Assembly (NCBI GenBank): GCA_947095585.1
Contig: OX352762.1
Span: 30,976,669 to 31,040,668, forward strand
Length of the DNA stretch: 64,000 bases
Direction: 5' to 3'
DNA from: Nephrocerus scutellatus
Lineage: Eukaryota; Arthropoda; Insecta; Diptera; Pipunculidae
Positions 1-11,470 of the stretch are shown here, piece by piece. The notes under the pieces were generated by a model. That model did not search any database, had not been told where the DNA came from, and saw only the letters and a list, made by a program, of their open reading frames with translations. How positions within the stretch are numbered: the stretch's first letter is position 1; each line of letters begins with the position of its first letter. The position numbers and the translations under genes are program-made.

Positions 1-263
1 GTTAGTTTAGTCTGTAGGAAGGTTTCTCTTAAATTTAATCCCGTTAGATGGCGCTATAGTCGTGATACTTCAATTGTTCGTATTTATGGTACGATTTGGC
101 TCAAATTTACAAAAAAAAAAATTTTCTTGAATATAAATAAGTTTGCTGATAAAACTTGGACCGGTGGCGGTGGAGTCGAGATATTTACGAAAAACTACAT
201 TTACTAATATTTGTTCATATCAGAAAGGATGTATGTTGGCTATGATTATTGAAATGTTTATAA

Positions 264-400
264 GGCGTATTTTATTTGCCGAAGAATAAGGAATTACAAA
301 AACAATTGCCCTATCTTATTCCTTCTTTGGAATGCGAAAACCTGCTATTTTGCTGGTTTTCAAATTCTAATTCCTTATTCTTCGGCAAATAAAATTCGCC
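264..400. mobile_element. 137-bp inverted-repeat element (MITE) with TATAA target duplication
   Basis: Two 33-base arms (264-296 and 368-400) are inverted copies with a single mismatch at the fifth base. Each outer end begins GGCG. The 71-bp centre has no coding capacity. The pentamer TATAA sits directly outside both ends (259-263 and 401-405), as expected of a target-site duplication. It is a small non-autonomous DNA transposon; the superfamily is not assigned. Near-perfect arms suggest a fairly recent insertion. Confidence 0.85.
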
Positions 401-663
401 TATAATTATATTAAATTTTGATATGGTGGCGCTTTATTCCCACTTTTGTACTTTTGTTGGTCAGTGGATAGAAAATGGGCGGTGGAGTTATATGTGGGAC
501 GCTATGAATATTTATAGGCGTAATGGAGTGATGAAATTGTTATTAGGGAAAAGGAAAAGGCGTGGGTGTTGATGGGGGCGGTGGGGCGATGGGTGGGTAA
601 TGAAGCCACGAGCAACGCCGTGCACTTCAGCTAGTTATAAAATAAAATTAAAAAATAAATAAG

Positions 664-1360
664 CTATAGCATTAATTTAAAACAGAACTTGATATACAAT
701 GTTATTAGTTTCACCTTCAGGAGCAAGAATAAAAATAAACTCTTAGGTGAACCCACCCTATAGCAAGCAACATAAAGTTGTCCGTGGGAAATACATGGTG
801 ATCTCAAATCTATTTCCCAGAACTTAATAGAATGCTCCTGTGACTTATTGATAGTCATCGAAAACGCAAGTTTTACTAGAAATTACAATATCTTAAATGT
901 AAAAGGGAGATACGTGGAAATTAGTGGTATCGGTGGGATAAAAACTGTTTGATCCTCTCCCTTTCCTGTCAAGGTAGTCGCATTAATTACATTGCCCAGT
1001 ATCTTTTTTCACACTGTCTGCCGTTGCAAAGTTTAGGCGAGCCGAGATTCCGTAGTAAAATATACTTAGAGATCCCAGTTTAAGTAAAAGATGATGTGGT
1101 GGCAATCTAGACGAATAAAAATGAGTTTTATCGAACTCTGTTGAATAATTAACGACCTCATCAGCATCTACAACGGTATCGATAGACTTATATTCAGTGA
1201 CCTCGCCTGTTAACATGCCAAGTATTTGATTGTTTATTTCGTGGACGTCTTCATTTTTAGCAGCAAGAATGGCCCTCTCTCGCAACCAGTTCAAAATGTG
1301 ATAGTTTTGAGAAACAGCCGGGTAAATGGAATTTATTAGCTCTTTGACACATGATACCAA
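664..1360 (-). pseudogene. Helitron Pif1-like helicase, C-terminal remnant
   Basis: The minus strand encodes the end of the helicase half of a Helitron RepHel protein, in two blocks. Block 1 (about 1360-983) reads ...WLRERAILAAKNEDVHEIN... then a YKSIDTVVDADEVVNY-type segment and PPHHLLLKLGS. Block 2 (about 858-720) carries AMTINKSQ-like (here [11 protein letters not shown]), [17 protein letters not shown] and RVGSPKSLF, the last Pif1 helicase motifs. The blocks are separated by frameshifts, and no Rep (HUH) domain or upstream Walker motif is present. A dead 3' fragment of an autonomous rolling-circle transposon. Confidence 0.88.
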
Positions 1361-2085
1361 ATTACAAAATCAGATGGCAATTTTATATTGCATAAGACTC
1401 GGCGGCTACAACCTTCTCTGATTTGATGGAGGAGTGACAATGTCATCACCCACCAAATCCAGCCGGTCACCGAGTACCATTCTAAACACCACTATTCATC
1501 TCAGCGACCCGAAAAAAATAGAATAAAAACTAATAGCGGCACCCCCTCCACACCATCAGCAATCGAACCAATCAGCCAAGAAGAAGTTTTACGATAGATG
1601 ACTGATATTTACTTGCGATTTTTTGCTTTAAATTAATTAAAGTTGTAATTTTTGAATTAATAAACTTGTGTTGTATTTTTATTTGCAAAATCCATTACCA
1701 ACTCGAAAGCCTTAATTTCGTAAATATCTACTTAACATTCAGTATTGTGTCTGAATACTATAATTTGCAAAGAATGAAGAGAAAATGTACTGTTTTTTAT
1801 GAATATCGGTTATATTAACTCCACTTTTATGAACTACCAAAATATATGAACTCACAGAAGTTTCTTTGAGCTTCTGTACTGTATCACCTAATATTCTGGA
1901 TTAACTTTGGCTGTTATTTTCATTTTTTGTGATTTTTTTTTAAATTGTTACAGAGAAGAATATCTGGCTGCTTAGCACAATTTAAAATGGCATTTGTTTT
2001 TTAAATATTTGCGGTGTGAAATTGTTGATTCAGGCAATTTAAATGGCCCGGATTTTCCACTTAAAACTGTACCAAAAAAAAAATA
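1361..2085. other. no gene recognised
   Basis: 1380-1580 resembles loosely the CACTATTCATC-type segment near 63600 and may be another worn repeat. The rest is AT-rich with no supported coding sequence. The last ~100 bases may be the 3' non-coding end of the mariner-type remnant that follows on the minus strand. Confidence 0.4.
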
Positions 2086-2089
2086 ATTC

Positions 2090-2315
2090 CGCGTTCGATG
2101 TTGGACCTAAGAATTCTAGAATTTCGGCATAGAACGTGGTCTTGACATAGCCTCAAAGAAAAAGTCTAGCTGCGTCAAAACACACGAAAGATACGGCTAG
2201 TTGATTGGTCCATTTCTGGATATTACACGGTCAACAAAGTTCAACTTCATTAGCTCTATAGTTTGTTCAGTTGTGTGGCATGTGGCGCCATCTTGTCGAA
2301 ATCACAAATGCTTTA
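2090..2315 (-). pseudogene. Tc1/mariner-superfamily transposase fragment
   Basis: Reading the minus strand through several breaks gives a FDKMAPHATQ-type block (ancestral FQQDGATCHTA, second catalytic Asp region), then ISRNGPIN, a SCDLTPLDFFLWG-like region and a final SNIERG-like segment. This order is typical of the C-terminal half of insect IS630/Tc1-mariner transposases. Multiple stops and frameshifts; no function is possible. Confidence 0.65.
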
Positions 2316-2379
2316 ATTTAACCTCTTCCTATTTATCTTTTAAATAGTAAGTCAATATAGTCTGGCGGTCTCCATTGAC

Positions 2380-3245
2380 CGGCATAGCTGAAGATGCATT
2401 ATGGGGCAATTACCACTTGAAACCCGCAGGAAACAGACAGTTTATGTAGGTGTAATCGTGAATGCTTCAGGTTGAGGACTGGTTCAAATGCGACAAATTT
2501 GTTTATAAACGAATGCGATGATTGAGAAATGCAACTTGGCTATCCGAGTATATACGGATATCCTTAACGTTTCTCTTCAGTCAAGACAAGGATTCACTGA
2601 TCGCCATAATTTCAGCCTGGGAAACATTACAGTGATTTGGAAGACGGAAAGAGAGGCTAAGATTTAGCTTTTTTGAGAAAACATCTCCGCCGACTCCGTC
2701 ATCAGTTTTTGACCGGTCTGTGTGAAAATGAATGTGTTCCTCTTCCAGGTAAGCGTCCTTGTCCCAGGATGAAGATGATCTCGAGACAGCTCGGCTGGAA
2801 TTATGCCATCAGGTCCTGCAGATTTGTATGGTTTGAAGCTTTGTAGCCGCCCAAAGCAGTTTGTCCTTATTTATAAGATCATTGGAGATAGTTGTATGAG
2901 TGTCTGCTTCCTGTGAAATGGATATCTAAAAGCAGATTGAGCGATTCTTCGCTTGAAGTAGTCCACGAGCCATCTGCCTTTTTCAGGCAGCTCGGCATTA
3001 TTGGATTGGTTGCGAGGATTTTTCTTAGCCTAGACGCCTCAGAAGATTCTTTTATTTTGTCACAGAAGAGTCTAAAAGGAGAGCGCTTGGCTGTCCTTAA
3101 TTCTCTTTTATAAAGTTTGAGAGATGCTTTGTAAGGATCCCAGTCAGCTTCTAATCTAGTAGCGTTGGCTACGTTGAATAGCTTCCTGCAGCTGCTCCTG
3201 AAATGCCCTAACTCCGAGGTCTACCAGGCAGGGTTTTAGTTTTAC
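2380..3245 (-). pseudogene. non-LTR retrotransposon remnant (R1/LOA type, RT plus RNase H)
   Basis: The minus strand carries, from 3240 down, a start-of-RT region leading to a KSAGPDGIIPAELS block near 2830-2780, the hallmark of LINE reverse transcriptases. An internal deletion then joins it to an RNase H-like region (a T-Q-TGQKLM/ESAE-type TDGS-like block, FQAE, and a following segment down to about 2500). RT catalytic YADD is missing because of the deletion. RNase H after RT points to the I/R1/LOA group. Many stops; family inferred. Confidence 0.6.
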
Positions 3246-4437
3246 AAAATTTCTGTTTCACTTGTTTGATGTAAAATTGTCAAATGTGTTCTGGTCGTCT
3301 CATTCGCTGCATGGATCTTGCTTTATTTTTTATGGAAATCAATACCCGAACAAGTAATGAAAGCTCAGAATGACTGTTTCAATTCTACCAAGTGAATGCA
3401 TAATGAATTAATTGTTTAATTACTTTGTTATAGTAACTACTAATACTCCACTCAACAACAACACAAATAAACATTGTAGTGTATACTTTGTGAGTTGTGA
3501 CAGCCAGAAACCTCAAAACCTGAACTACATAGCGAGAGGACAAAGGCAATTTGTAGATAGGCTTGCGTCGGGCGTTTGTTCACCAGAAAACCAGATTTTT
3601 TGATCTTTATAATGTAATTTGGAGTTTTGCTTGAAATGTTTATATAGTATTTATATATCCTATAGTGCTCTTTGTTTTGCGCTGGCACGAGCCGACGAAT
3701 TAGCGCGCCTTGGTGATGCGAAAGGCAGACGCTGGAATAATCGCCGCGGCGACACATAAGACAAACGCAACATAACTGGCTGGTGTGCACGATAGAGTTA
3801 CACAAAAACAATGCACAACACAATCAAAATGACGAAATGCAGCAATCGTCACGTTGGTTGCCATGCGAGATACAGGTAGGACGGACTGATATTACGAAGT
3901 ATGTATGTACATATTAGTATTTTTGTAAAAAGGGTCGAGACTCGAGATATTCTCGCAGTTATTATTTGTTGTAAAGTCACACAATTCGTGTGAAATAAAT
4001 TGCAAGTGAGCTATGTTGTTGCAACTTTTTTGTTTGCTCAGAAAACGGTTTCAAGAAAATATTAATGCGTCTGATAATGCATAGCTTCTAGGTGTACGCA
4101 ATACCAATACAAAAAATAAAGTAAAAAGAGCTTAAATGGAATACTAACAACAGTCGCACAAGCATGCAAACACAAACAAAGAGTAGCAGGTCCGTCCGTC
4201 GCTCATGCTCATGCGCATGCCACATAATGTGGTTTCATAATCGTATTCGAATAAAAAAAGGTGCCCAACGCCGGTTAAGGTTTCTTTATTTTGACAAATT
4301 ATTGTTGCCGAATAGTATAATAGTTCACTACAGGTTATTTGCATAATAGCTTTCAGTTAAATGGCAAATTGGGCATGGACTGAAGAAAACATCATTTAAA
4401 TTTGTATCATTTGCTGTGCAAATGGAACAAATCATAC
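3246..4437. other. no gene recognised (intronic)
   Basis: No copy of the dispersed families was seen. Several open frames of 60-120 codons exist on both strands but have no recognisable domains and low-complexity composition. Confidence 0.4.
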
Positions 4438-4507
4438 ATATTGTTACGAAATTTAGGCTTTCGAGTTCGTAAAGATATTACAAGCAATAACTTTAATAAA
4501 CAAACAG

Positions 4508-4911
4508 TAAAAAAAAAACAACCCATAAAAACCCATAAATAACCAAAAGTATACTGAATTCCACTATAAATGCTAAAATATATAGAGACACATACGAAGC
4601 ACTGCAACCCAACAATAAAACAACCCCAATCGTAAAGCAAGCAGCGTGTCCACAGCGCACAGCACACAACGCACACATAACACAGTCACTATAGTATGAA
4701 ATGATGCCGGGAAAAAAAATTTGTATGGGAGCCCCCCGACCCCGCGGCCCAATCACTTTCAAATTTTAATAGAAAGTATTTTCACCGGAAATATACATGT
4801 GTGCCATATTTCAATAAAATCGGGCTTTGGGAAATGAGCTAAAAGTTGATCACAAAATCTGACCAGCCAGCCAGCCACGGGCACGCGAAGTTAATATAGA
4901 GAATTTAATTC
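4508..4911 (-). mobile_element. HINE-like repeat inserted in the solo LTR
   Basis: Starts with A-rich AACCCATAAAAA and ends GTTAATATAGAGAATTTAA. Internally it has a segment shared with 47120-47230 (ACCAAAAGTATACTGAATT...), then one ~122-bp unit with GGGAGCCCCCCGACC and ACATGTGT-like core, then a CAGCCAGCC run. The intact LTR at 62027-62050 shows the empty site (CAGTAAAAATAATAC), so the boundaries are supported independently. No clear target duplication beyond A/T bases. No coding capacity. Confidence 0.8.
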
Positions 4912-5053
4912 ACAATTCAAATTGTTGATAACTTTAAATGTACACAAACACACTTATTACAACAACAATTGTACTTCATTGTAATTATCTTAGCTAATAG
5001 CTTTTTGCTTTGCAATAACTTTTTGAACTTGACTGGTTGAATTCTAAACAATG

Positions 5054-5088
5054 AACTGAACTACTTCGTTCAAACGCCTTTATTTATA
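5054..5088 (-). promoter_or_regulatory. LTR core promoter (TATA plus initiator)
   Basis: On the minus strand TATAAATA (5088-5081) is followed by TCAGTT (5059-5054), with the initiator A 31 bases after the first T of the TATA box, the normal insect spacing. The related LTR at 61935 keeps only a weakened version. It could still drive transcripts in the same direction as mam from within the intron; that is inference. Confidence 0.6.
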
Positions 5089-5989
5089 CTCATTGAAAAG
5101 TTTCCAAAACTTCCAGATAGACAGAAATATCGAGAAAAGACCAGAAAATTGTGGCCTTATTCCCTTATTTCCAAGTAACGATACTCATATGTAATGAGTC
5201 ATCTTCTAAAAATAAACTACATGCACAATCATGTACTTTCACAAAAACCGGGAAAACCGCACAAACCCGTTGGACTACATTTTTGTCCAGAACATAATGA
5301 TTTAAACTTACGGGCGGTTACATTTCAAATAATCTAATAAATCTTACAGCTATTTAAAAGTGCTTAATTCTAATTCGGTGCCTATTTGTAGTATGTAGTA
5401 TGTACATTGCGATTTATCTTAGGATTCGAATTCCATTATCTGCGCTACTAACTACTTTTCGAAACAATATATACATATACATATACCGAGTGATTTTTTT
5501 AAGGTAAACCTTTCAAATATCTCGGAAAATAAGCTCTCTACAGAAAAATGTCCAACATCAAAATTTAATCATTCCGCGGGGGAAAGACATTAGTCCTAAA
5601 ATTGGTACCCCCTTCCATCTTTGTAGGTGGCGTGGGGGTAACTTTTGAAATTTAAATAAATTATTTATAAAGGAACCCCCATATTTTATTGCAGATTTAG
5701 ATTCTATGGCTAAAAGTACGTAGGATTTGTTTGAAATATTTTTTTCGATTCATGGTATTGGTATTTTTTTCTCCTACTGAGATACGTTTGCTATAAAAAT
5801 ACCACGTATTCATTGTAAATGCGGGAAATTGGTTTTTAGCGTAACCCAAAAACAACGACGTGGACGTAGTAGTTTTCTATTCCCTTCGGGGTGCTTGATT
5901 AACGTGAGTCCCCACGCATCTCACGTATCAGGGTGCTTGATTTACATGAGTCCCTTCGCCTCATTATCTTTTAATTAAAGTAAGTGCTC

Positions 5990-6860
5990 AAAATGATGGC
6001 CTTCGACTTCAATGGACTTATTAATAGGCATTTCAATGACTGTACACAACTGAATGTGTCTGCTTAAATTTCGGCACAAGCATTTCTGAATTGCTCAATC
6101 ATATTCTCACGTGTTGTTGGTTTTTGTTTGTAAACTTGGGGTTTGAGATCTGGTGATCTGGCAGGCCAATTTACCGGACCAGCTCTGCCGTTCTAGCGAC
6201 TATTGAAATAACGGTTCATTTTCCAAAAAGTCTGGTACATTTGACCATTCAAGTTGCCTTCAATAATGTGGGGGCCGATGAGTTTGTTGTCAATTATTCC
6301 ACGCCAAACGGTCCAAGGACGCTAATGTTCAACTTGGCGAAGCCAGTGCGGATTTTTAGCACTCCAAAAATGCAAGTTGTGTTTGTTAACCGTTTCATGG
6401 TTTGTAAAATACGACTCGTCTGGGAAAATACGTAACGAAAAAAATTGGGTGTTTGCTGTATTTGTTCACCCACTGACAAAAAGTTGCCCGATTTTGGAAA
6501 TCAAGGCCATGAAGATCTTGGTGTAGAGACACATGATACGGATGATACTTATGACGTTTTATAATTTTTCAAACACTGGTCTGGGACAATCCGGAATCGC
6601 TAGCTATTTCTCGGGCACTAATATGAGGATTATGAGCTACTGCAGCCAATACAGCAATTTCACTACTTTCTTAAGTGACTGTTGCTCAACGAGTCCTTTC
6701 TTTCGGTTGAACACTTCCATCAGCAATAAATTGTTTGGCAGTACGGTAAAATGAAGCACGTGATCAAGACTCCGGCTAGCTTCTCCATGAATCAGAACCA
6801 TCCATTTCAATTGTCTCTTGTACAGTTAAATACTCTATTCTGAAGTACATAGTATTAATA
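5990..6860 (-). pseudogene. mariner-like (IS630/Tc1) transposase, degenerate
   Basis: The minus strand reads, from about 6840 downward: a helix-turn-helix-like region with ERKDSL, then ISAREIASDSGLSQTS-type text, then FQNRATFCQWV, the first catalytic box FPDESYFTNHETVNKHN, then NPHWLRQVEH..RPWTVW, LIGPHIIEGNLNG, and the third box GPVNWPARSPDLKPQ, ending PTTRENMIEQFRNAC. The section holding the second Asp (QDGAPAH in relatives) is deleted and several frames are shifted. The outer ends lie probably near 5490 and 6960, but inverted repeats were not resolved. Confidence 0.8.
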
Positions 6861-6992
6861 GCCTAACACAGTTTTTTTTTGTTTTCGAAATAATCTCTTC
6901 AAACTGAATCAGTATTCTTGAAAAAAAAAAATACAAAAAAATTCAATAATTTGAAAGCAGATTCAATCGCCTGTTCCTGTATAGTTTTGCAC

Positions 6993-7133
6993 ACAAATTG
7001 AAGGTACCTACAATTTAATGCCGTATCCGAACGGCGAATTGAGAATCTTTCCGTGACAAATTATAACTCTCGGATGTTTGTCAGACATTCGCGAGAGGCG
7101 GGACCGTGAAAAATACTTTTGGTGCCCAACTGT
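6993..7133 (-). mobile_element. tRNA-derived SINE, truncated copy
   Basis: Matches the body of the SINE at 24095-24402 in inverse orientation: ...TACCTACAATTTAATGCC, CCGAACGGCGAATTGAGAA, the CATTCGCGAGAGG box and AAATACTTTTGGTG. The tRNA-like head with the Pol III boxes and the ATT tail are missing. Confidence 0.8.
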
Positions 7134-7188
7134 TTTCTTGAAGCACAGATAAATGCATTTAAAATACTTAAATCAGATGTATTGATAA

Positions 7189-7290
7189 CTAAAAAAAAAA
7201 CAACCCATAAAAATTAAAATTTTTCATGTAAATTCTCTAATCGCAGAAATTGATATGGGAGCCCCTCGATCCTGGGCCATTTTTTTTTAT
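7189..7290 (-). mobile_element. HINE-like repeat, end fragment
   Basis: Carries the AACCCATAAAAATTAAAA edge, the ATGTAAATTCTCTAATC motif and a short piece of the GC-box unit (GGGAGCCCCTCGATCC), then breaks off. The remaining copy of the family lies 450 bp further on. Confidence 0.7.
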
Positions 7291-7739
7291 TGTAGGAGAA
7301 AATCATCGAAACAAACATTTGACATCAGATGTTAAAATTGAAAAAGCTCAGATCATTTTATTCTGAGCACTTAGAGCACGCTCATACTCTGAGCAAATAA
7401 GAAACACGAACATTTATCTTGAGAACTCTTTGACTGCTCTGAACTAATTTATGAAAACGCGAAATGACAGAATATTGTGAAAACTTGTTGTTCTATCTGT
7501 AAGTTGATATCGACAACAAAAAACGACATCAATAAAAATAAAATTCAGTAAATAAAAATGTAAGTTGAAGTAAGCATAAAACATGTATGTCTCGTTTCAT
7601 TTGCTGGGTTCATTTGTGCGTGCGCTAAGATTTCTCTCTCTCTCTCCACCACCACCAAAACCATGCAGCGCAGCCGACTGCGCAGAACACACCGCACACA
7701 GTCCATAAAGGGCGACGAATATCTGATGCCAGTACAGAT

Positions 7740-8066
7740 ATTTAAAAAATGTATAAGGGCCTTGCGGTCGAACCCGGGACCCGATCACCAAATTTTTGAA
7801 AAAGTATTGTTTATTGGGTATACACATGTGTGTAAAATTTGAAGAAAATCGGGTAAATTTTTTAAAATTTTTGTTTGGGAGCCCCCCGACCCCGCAGCCC
7901 GAGGGGTCTCAAAATTTAATAGAAAGTGTTGTCTCCGGAAATACACATGTGTGCAATAAAATCGGGCCATGGGAAGTGGGTTAAAAATTGATCGCAAGAA
8001 TCCACGACAGACGACCGACCGACGACCCACGGGCAAGTGAAGTTAATATAGAGAATTTAAAAAGGC
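7740..8066 (-). mobile_element. HINE-like repeat, two units
   Basis: Two successive ~122-bp units, each with an ACACATGTGT core, a CGGGT/CGGGC block and a GGGAGCCCCCCGACCCCG box, followed by the GATCGCAAGAATCC / ACGGGCAAGTGAAG end and TTAATATAGAGAATTTAA. A second AATTAAAATTTTTC edge (8071-8100) follows, so another copy once abutted here. Open frames across it are by-products of the repeat. Confidence 0.8.
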
Positions 8067-8309
8067 CATAAAAATTAAAATTTTTCTTGTAAATTTTCTC
8101 TCTTCTTTATGGGTTGTTTGTTTTCTACACTGTATTCACATCGCACAAATACAGCCGTTTTTAGGAGTGTTTCACTGCATTAGTATGCGTACAGTTGGGC
8201 TTTCTATAGAGAAGGTTTTTACGGCGCCCCATGTACATATAGATTGGTTGAAATTTCTTTAGGCGTTCCAAAAAAAAGCTGGCTTTTGGATATATGTTCA
8301 TATATACAA

Positions 8310-8800
8310 GTAGCGGCGATTGAAATATTACTAAATCCAAACGCTGTAATTTTGTTAAAAACTTTTCAAATTTTATGAAAAACACGTTACAGCTCAACAT
8401 AGCATGCTTTGGCGCGGATGATAGCGTCGGGTCTCTTAACGAAGGCTTTGCTTTCTACCAAGAGCTGTCTTCAATGCGTCAACACTTTCGTATGTTTTTA
8501 TTCTTGGCCTCCGAAATGGATCATATGGAGAAGTCCATTGGATTCAAGTCTGGTGAGTATAGAGGCTACTGTCACGCAGAAATTAAATTTTGAAAGTGAC
8601 TTTCACCTCTTGATAAACCTTGACGCCCTGATCGATATATATACTATCGGAGAACGACCATTTGCAGTTACGGATGCCCAAACCAAGTCGTAACTCGCTG
8701 GTCCAAACATTTTTTCATAAGAAAATATCAAGTTGACGAGATCGTGACGTTCGTGCAGACGTTGTGGAAACGTATAAGGGACATATATACATATGTACAT
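8310..8800 (-). pseudogene. mariner transposase remnant, inverted-repeat end retained
   Basis: On the minus strand a block VWASVTANGRSPIVYI (about 8690-8630) matches mariner text between catalytic residues. Further on are LTRLESNGL (ancestral YSPDLNPMD, third catalytic box) and DAIIRAKA with a VFHKI-like end. The sequence CGGCGATTGAAATATTACTAA at 8314-8334 resembles the inverted repeat of the mariner at 42663 (CAGGGTGCGGCGATCG...). Fragmented by stops; same family as 34150-34809. Confidence 0.7.
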
Positions 8801-10020
8801 TCATTCAGATTTTCATTTTTATTAATATATAGTTTTTTTTTTGAATATTTTTAGTTTTTGTGTACTGAATTAACTGTCATGTTATGATGTTTAATTTTTT
8901 TGTTTCTGTTATTTTTGTTTGTTTTTTTGTTGAAATAAATTAGTATAAACCGTGTGTACTTTTTTCAATTTTATATTGCGAAAATTATGAGAATTTAATT
9001 CTTTAGAAAGGAGAAAAAAGCAATATGTCATGGGAAAAAGTGAAGTGAAAAAAAGTTAACAATTCTTGTTCATTTTATTAGGAAAGAAAAATCCTATTCC
9101 TATTCCCGTGCCTATAAAATGCAGCTTAAGAGTGATAACACAATCTTCGAATAAATTCCGTTTGTTGTCAACGTGAGTTTGTACGCTTCAATACTATTAA
9201 GTAAATACAATTCAAAAAAATTACTGCCCCAGCGCAAACTAAGGGAAAATAGTAAAAAAAAAAAGCAAAACTAAAAAAAACAGAACGAAAAAAAAGCAAC
9301 TCTCGTGAGACTATCTTCTTACTTAACACCCCCTAAAGCAATTACTATTAGAAAATTAGAAAAACTACAATAGCTCTAAGTTAAATGAAAGAAAAATTAT
9401 ATTTCAACACTTCCGTCTACATACTCGTACGTAAGAGCATAAATAGTAATAATGTAGATACATCTGCTGCGTACAACTAAAATTTTGCATGGTTATCTGA
9501 AATGGCGTTACATTTTACACGTACTGTGTGGAGAAAGACTTTACCGGATGGATAGGTCGCCCATAATAATCATCATAGCCGGTGTAACAAGTTAATGTAA
9601 CTGCTTACTGCTGTGCGTAAATAAAATCGGCCCATTTGCAAATGGCACGATGGCACGACGGTGGCGGCAGACGGAGATTGAAAACGCAAACAATATCGTT
9701 CATTTTGCGTTAAAAAAATTGTGTCACATGTTGCTGATGGGTTATGTTGTTTCTTAACAGGGCAATACAATTGCTAAATAACGACAACAACGACGCCGCT
9801 TCGTCAAAATGGAAGATGGAAGTTTTTTATTGTTGCGCGCTTACTTCATGCCGAGACGCCAAAATCGTTATCCGCCTTTCGTTTGCATACCCCGGTGAAG
9901 TATTATTGTTTGCTGACGTAGGATTTCTCTCAATTGCTAACTCTTTCTTGGTGTGAGAAAGTGGTAACGATTTTTTGTTAACTTTTTGCTATGACATAGC
10001 AAGACAAGAGCACAATCAAT
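8801..10020. other. no gene recognised (intronic)
   Basis: AT-rich with A and T homopolymer runs (for example 9240-9300). No dispersed-repeat similarity recognised and no credible coding frame. Confidence 0.4.
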
Positions 10021-10025
10021 TTTGC

Positions 10026-11470
10026 CAGGTGCCGGGAAGTAGACCTAAGTGTCAACTCAGACAAAATAATATGCACCGTTTTCACAAAAAGAAAAACTCT
10101 TCCCGTCCTAAGATTCCAAGGCAAAATACTCCAAATAATGCCGGAAGCCAAATACCTGGGTGTCATGTTTGACCAAAAACTAACATGGAACTCCAATATA
10201 TCATACATCACCAACAAAGCTTACTTCACTTTCACTTGCCAACGCATGTTCAGTAAAACGTGGGGAGTAAACCCGCAAGTTGCTCTATGGCTATACCAAA
10301 GCTTTATCAGACCCAGGCTTACATACGCAGCCTTGATATAGTGACCAAAAAGCGAAGCGGGTGCAAGAGCCATTTCACTAAAGGTAACTAACCAACGCAA
10401 AGCCAATAGACCAAGACATACAATCATCACTACCAAAATCAACTTGGAAAGCGGAATTGTCATCCAATCAGACAACAAAAAAAAAAACAACTAATTTCCA
10501 AAGGAACTTCTCAGTAAGAGTACCGGACCGTAATCAAGTTGAAAATATCATAAATAACCTCCCCAATTATGCATCTATCTGTTACACAGGCGGATTTCAG
10601 GAACAGGGGCAGGAGTTTCGGACCCAGAATCACATTACGAATACCCCTAGAAAAATCCCCAAACATTTTCCAGGCAGAAACAATAGCATTAGAAGCCTGC
10701 ACATTAGAATGCATTAAGAGAAAATATAGAAGAACCGAGATCTATATGATCTCCGATAGCCAGGCCGCTCTGCTAGCGCTAAAAGGCCCAGTTTTCAATT
10801 CAAGAACAACGTGGAGCTGCTACTGCCACCTAAACGAACTGGCCAAAACCAACAAGGTCATCCTGATGTGGTCTCCAGGCCATTCAAGCATTAAAGGGAA
10901 CGAGGCAGCAGACCTCTCCGCAAGAGGAGGCGCGGAAGAGACCTTCACTGGTCCGAGCCAAGCAAGAGCCACTTAAAAAAAAAAAAAAAAAAAAAGGATA
11001 CAAGAGTGGGCAAATAACGCCATCGAGGCTGAATGGGAATCATAAGCTACGATGAAACAAACCAAAAAACTTCTCAAATACACCATTAAAAATAAAACAA
11101 AGCAATCAAGTTAAACCGATATACACTCAGATCCCTTGTCTGGTACATGACGGGACATGGCCCATTTAATGGCCACTTAACAAAAATGGGGAAATCCCAA
11201 ACAGATAGCTGCCGCTTTTGCGGCGAAGCAGAGGAGAAGCCAGAACACATACTTTTTATATGTGGTGCCCTCACCCGAAAAAGACTTCAATACCTCAAGG
11301 CTCACACAGTTCTATGGCAGAATGCCAGACCTATCGACCTGGCAGATATATTGGCATTCATAAAAGGACTTAGCCATCACATAATGTGGTAGACATCTGG
11401 GGTGCACAATAGACCTTAAGGTCGCAGTGCACAGGGCTTACCAGCCCACCAACAATAATAATAATAATGA
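10026..11470 (+). pseudogene. I-type non-LTR retrotransposon, 3' portion (RT end, RNase H, zinc knuckle)
   Basis: The reading begins inside the reverse transcriptase (CREVDLSVNSDKI, then YLGVMFDQKLTWNSNI and the LYQSFIRPRLTYAAL thumb motif). RNase H follows at about 10570-10970 with AETIALEA, SDSQAALLAL and GHSSIKGNEAADLSARGGA; its first Asp box (YTDGS in relatives) reads YTGGF. The C-terminal CRFCGEAEEKPEHILF zinc knuckle is at 11211-11260. The copy ends in an AAT-repeat tail (11453-11469), the tail type of I elements. It is 5'-truncated, has several frameshifts and a run of A bases at about 10975-10995 breaking the frame. Confidence 0.85.

Larger units (their letters stand above)
4442..5466 (-). 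mobile_element. solo LTR (interrupted) with ATAT target duplication
   Basis: Begins TGTTACGAAA and ends TTTCGAAACA, the TG...CA inverted ends of a retroviral-type LTR, and is flanked on both sides by ATAT (4438-4441, 5467-5470). It aligns over its whole length with 61935-62558, except for an inserted element at 4508-4911. Without the insert it is about 620 bp. TATA and initiator signals lie on the minus strand, so the parent element was oriented minus. No internal gag or pol accompanies it, so it is the product of LTR-LTR recombination. A four-base duplication suits Gypsy-type elements. Confidence 0.88.

Noticed and set aside
3452..3823. 123-codon minus-strand open frame
   Set aside because: No recognisable domain, poor composition, no start context or splice support.
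4407..4762. Two minus-strand frames with hydrophobic, Cys-rich text resembling membrane proteins
   Set aside because: They lie across an LTR and the HINE-like repeat inside it; the text arises from repeat sequence and is not conserved between copies.
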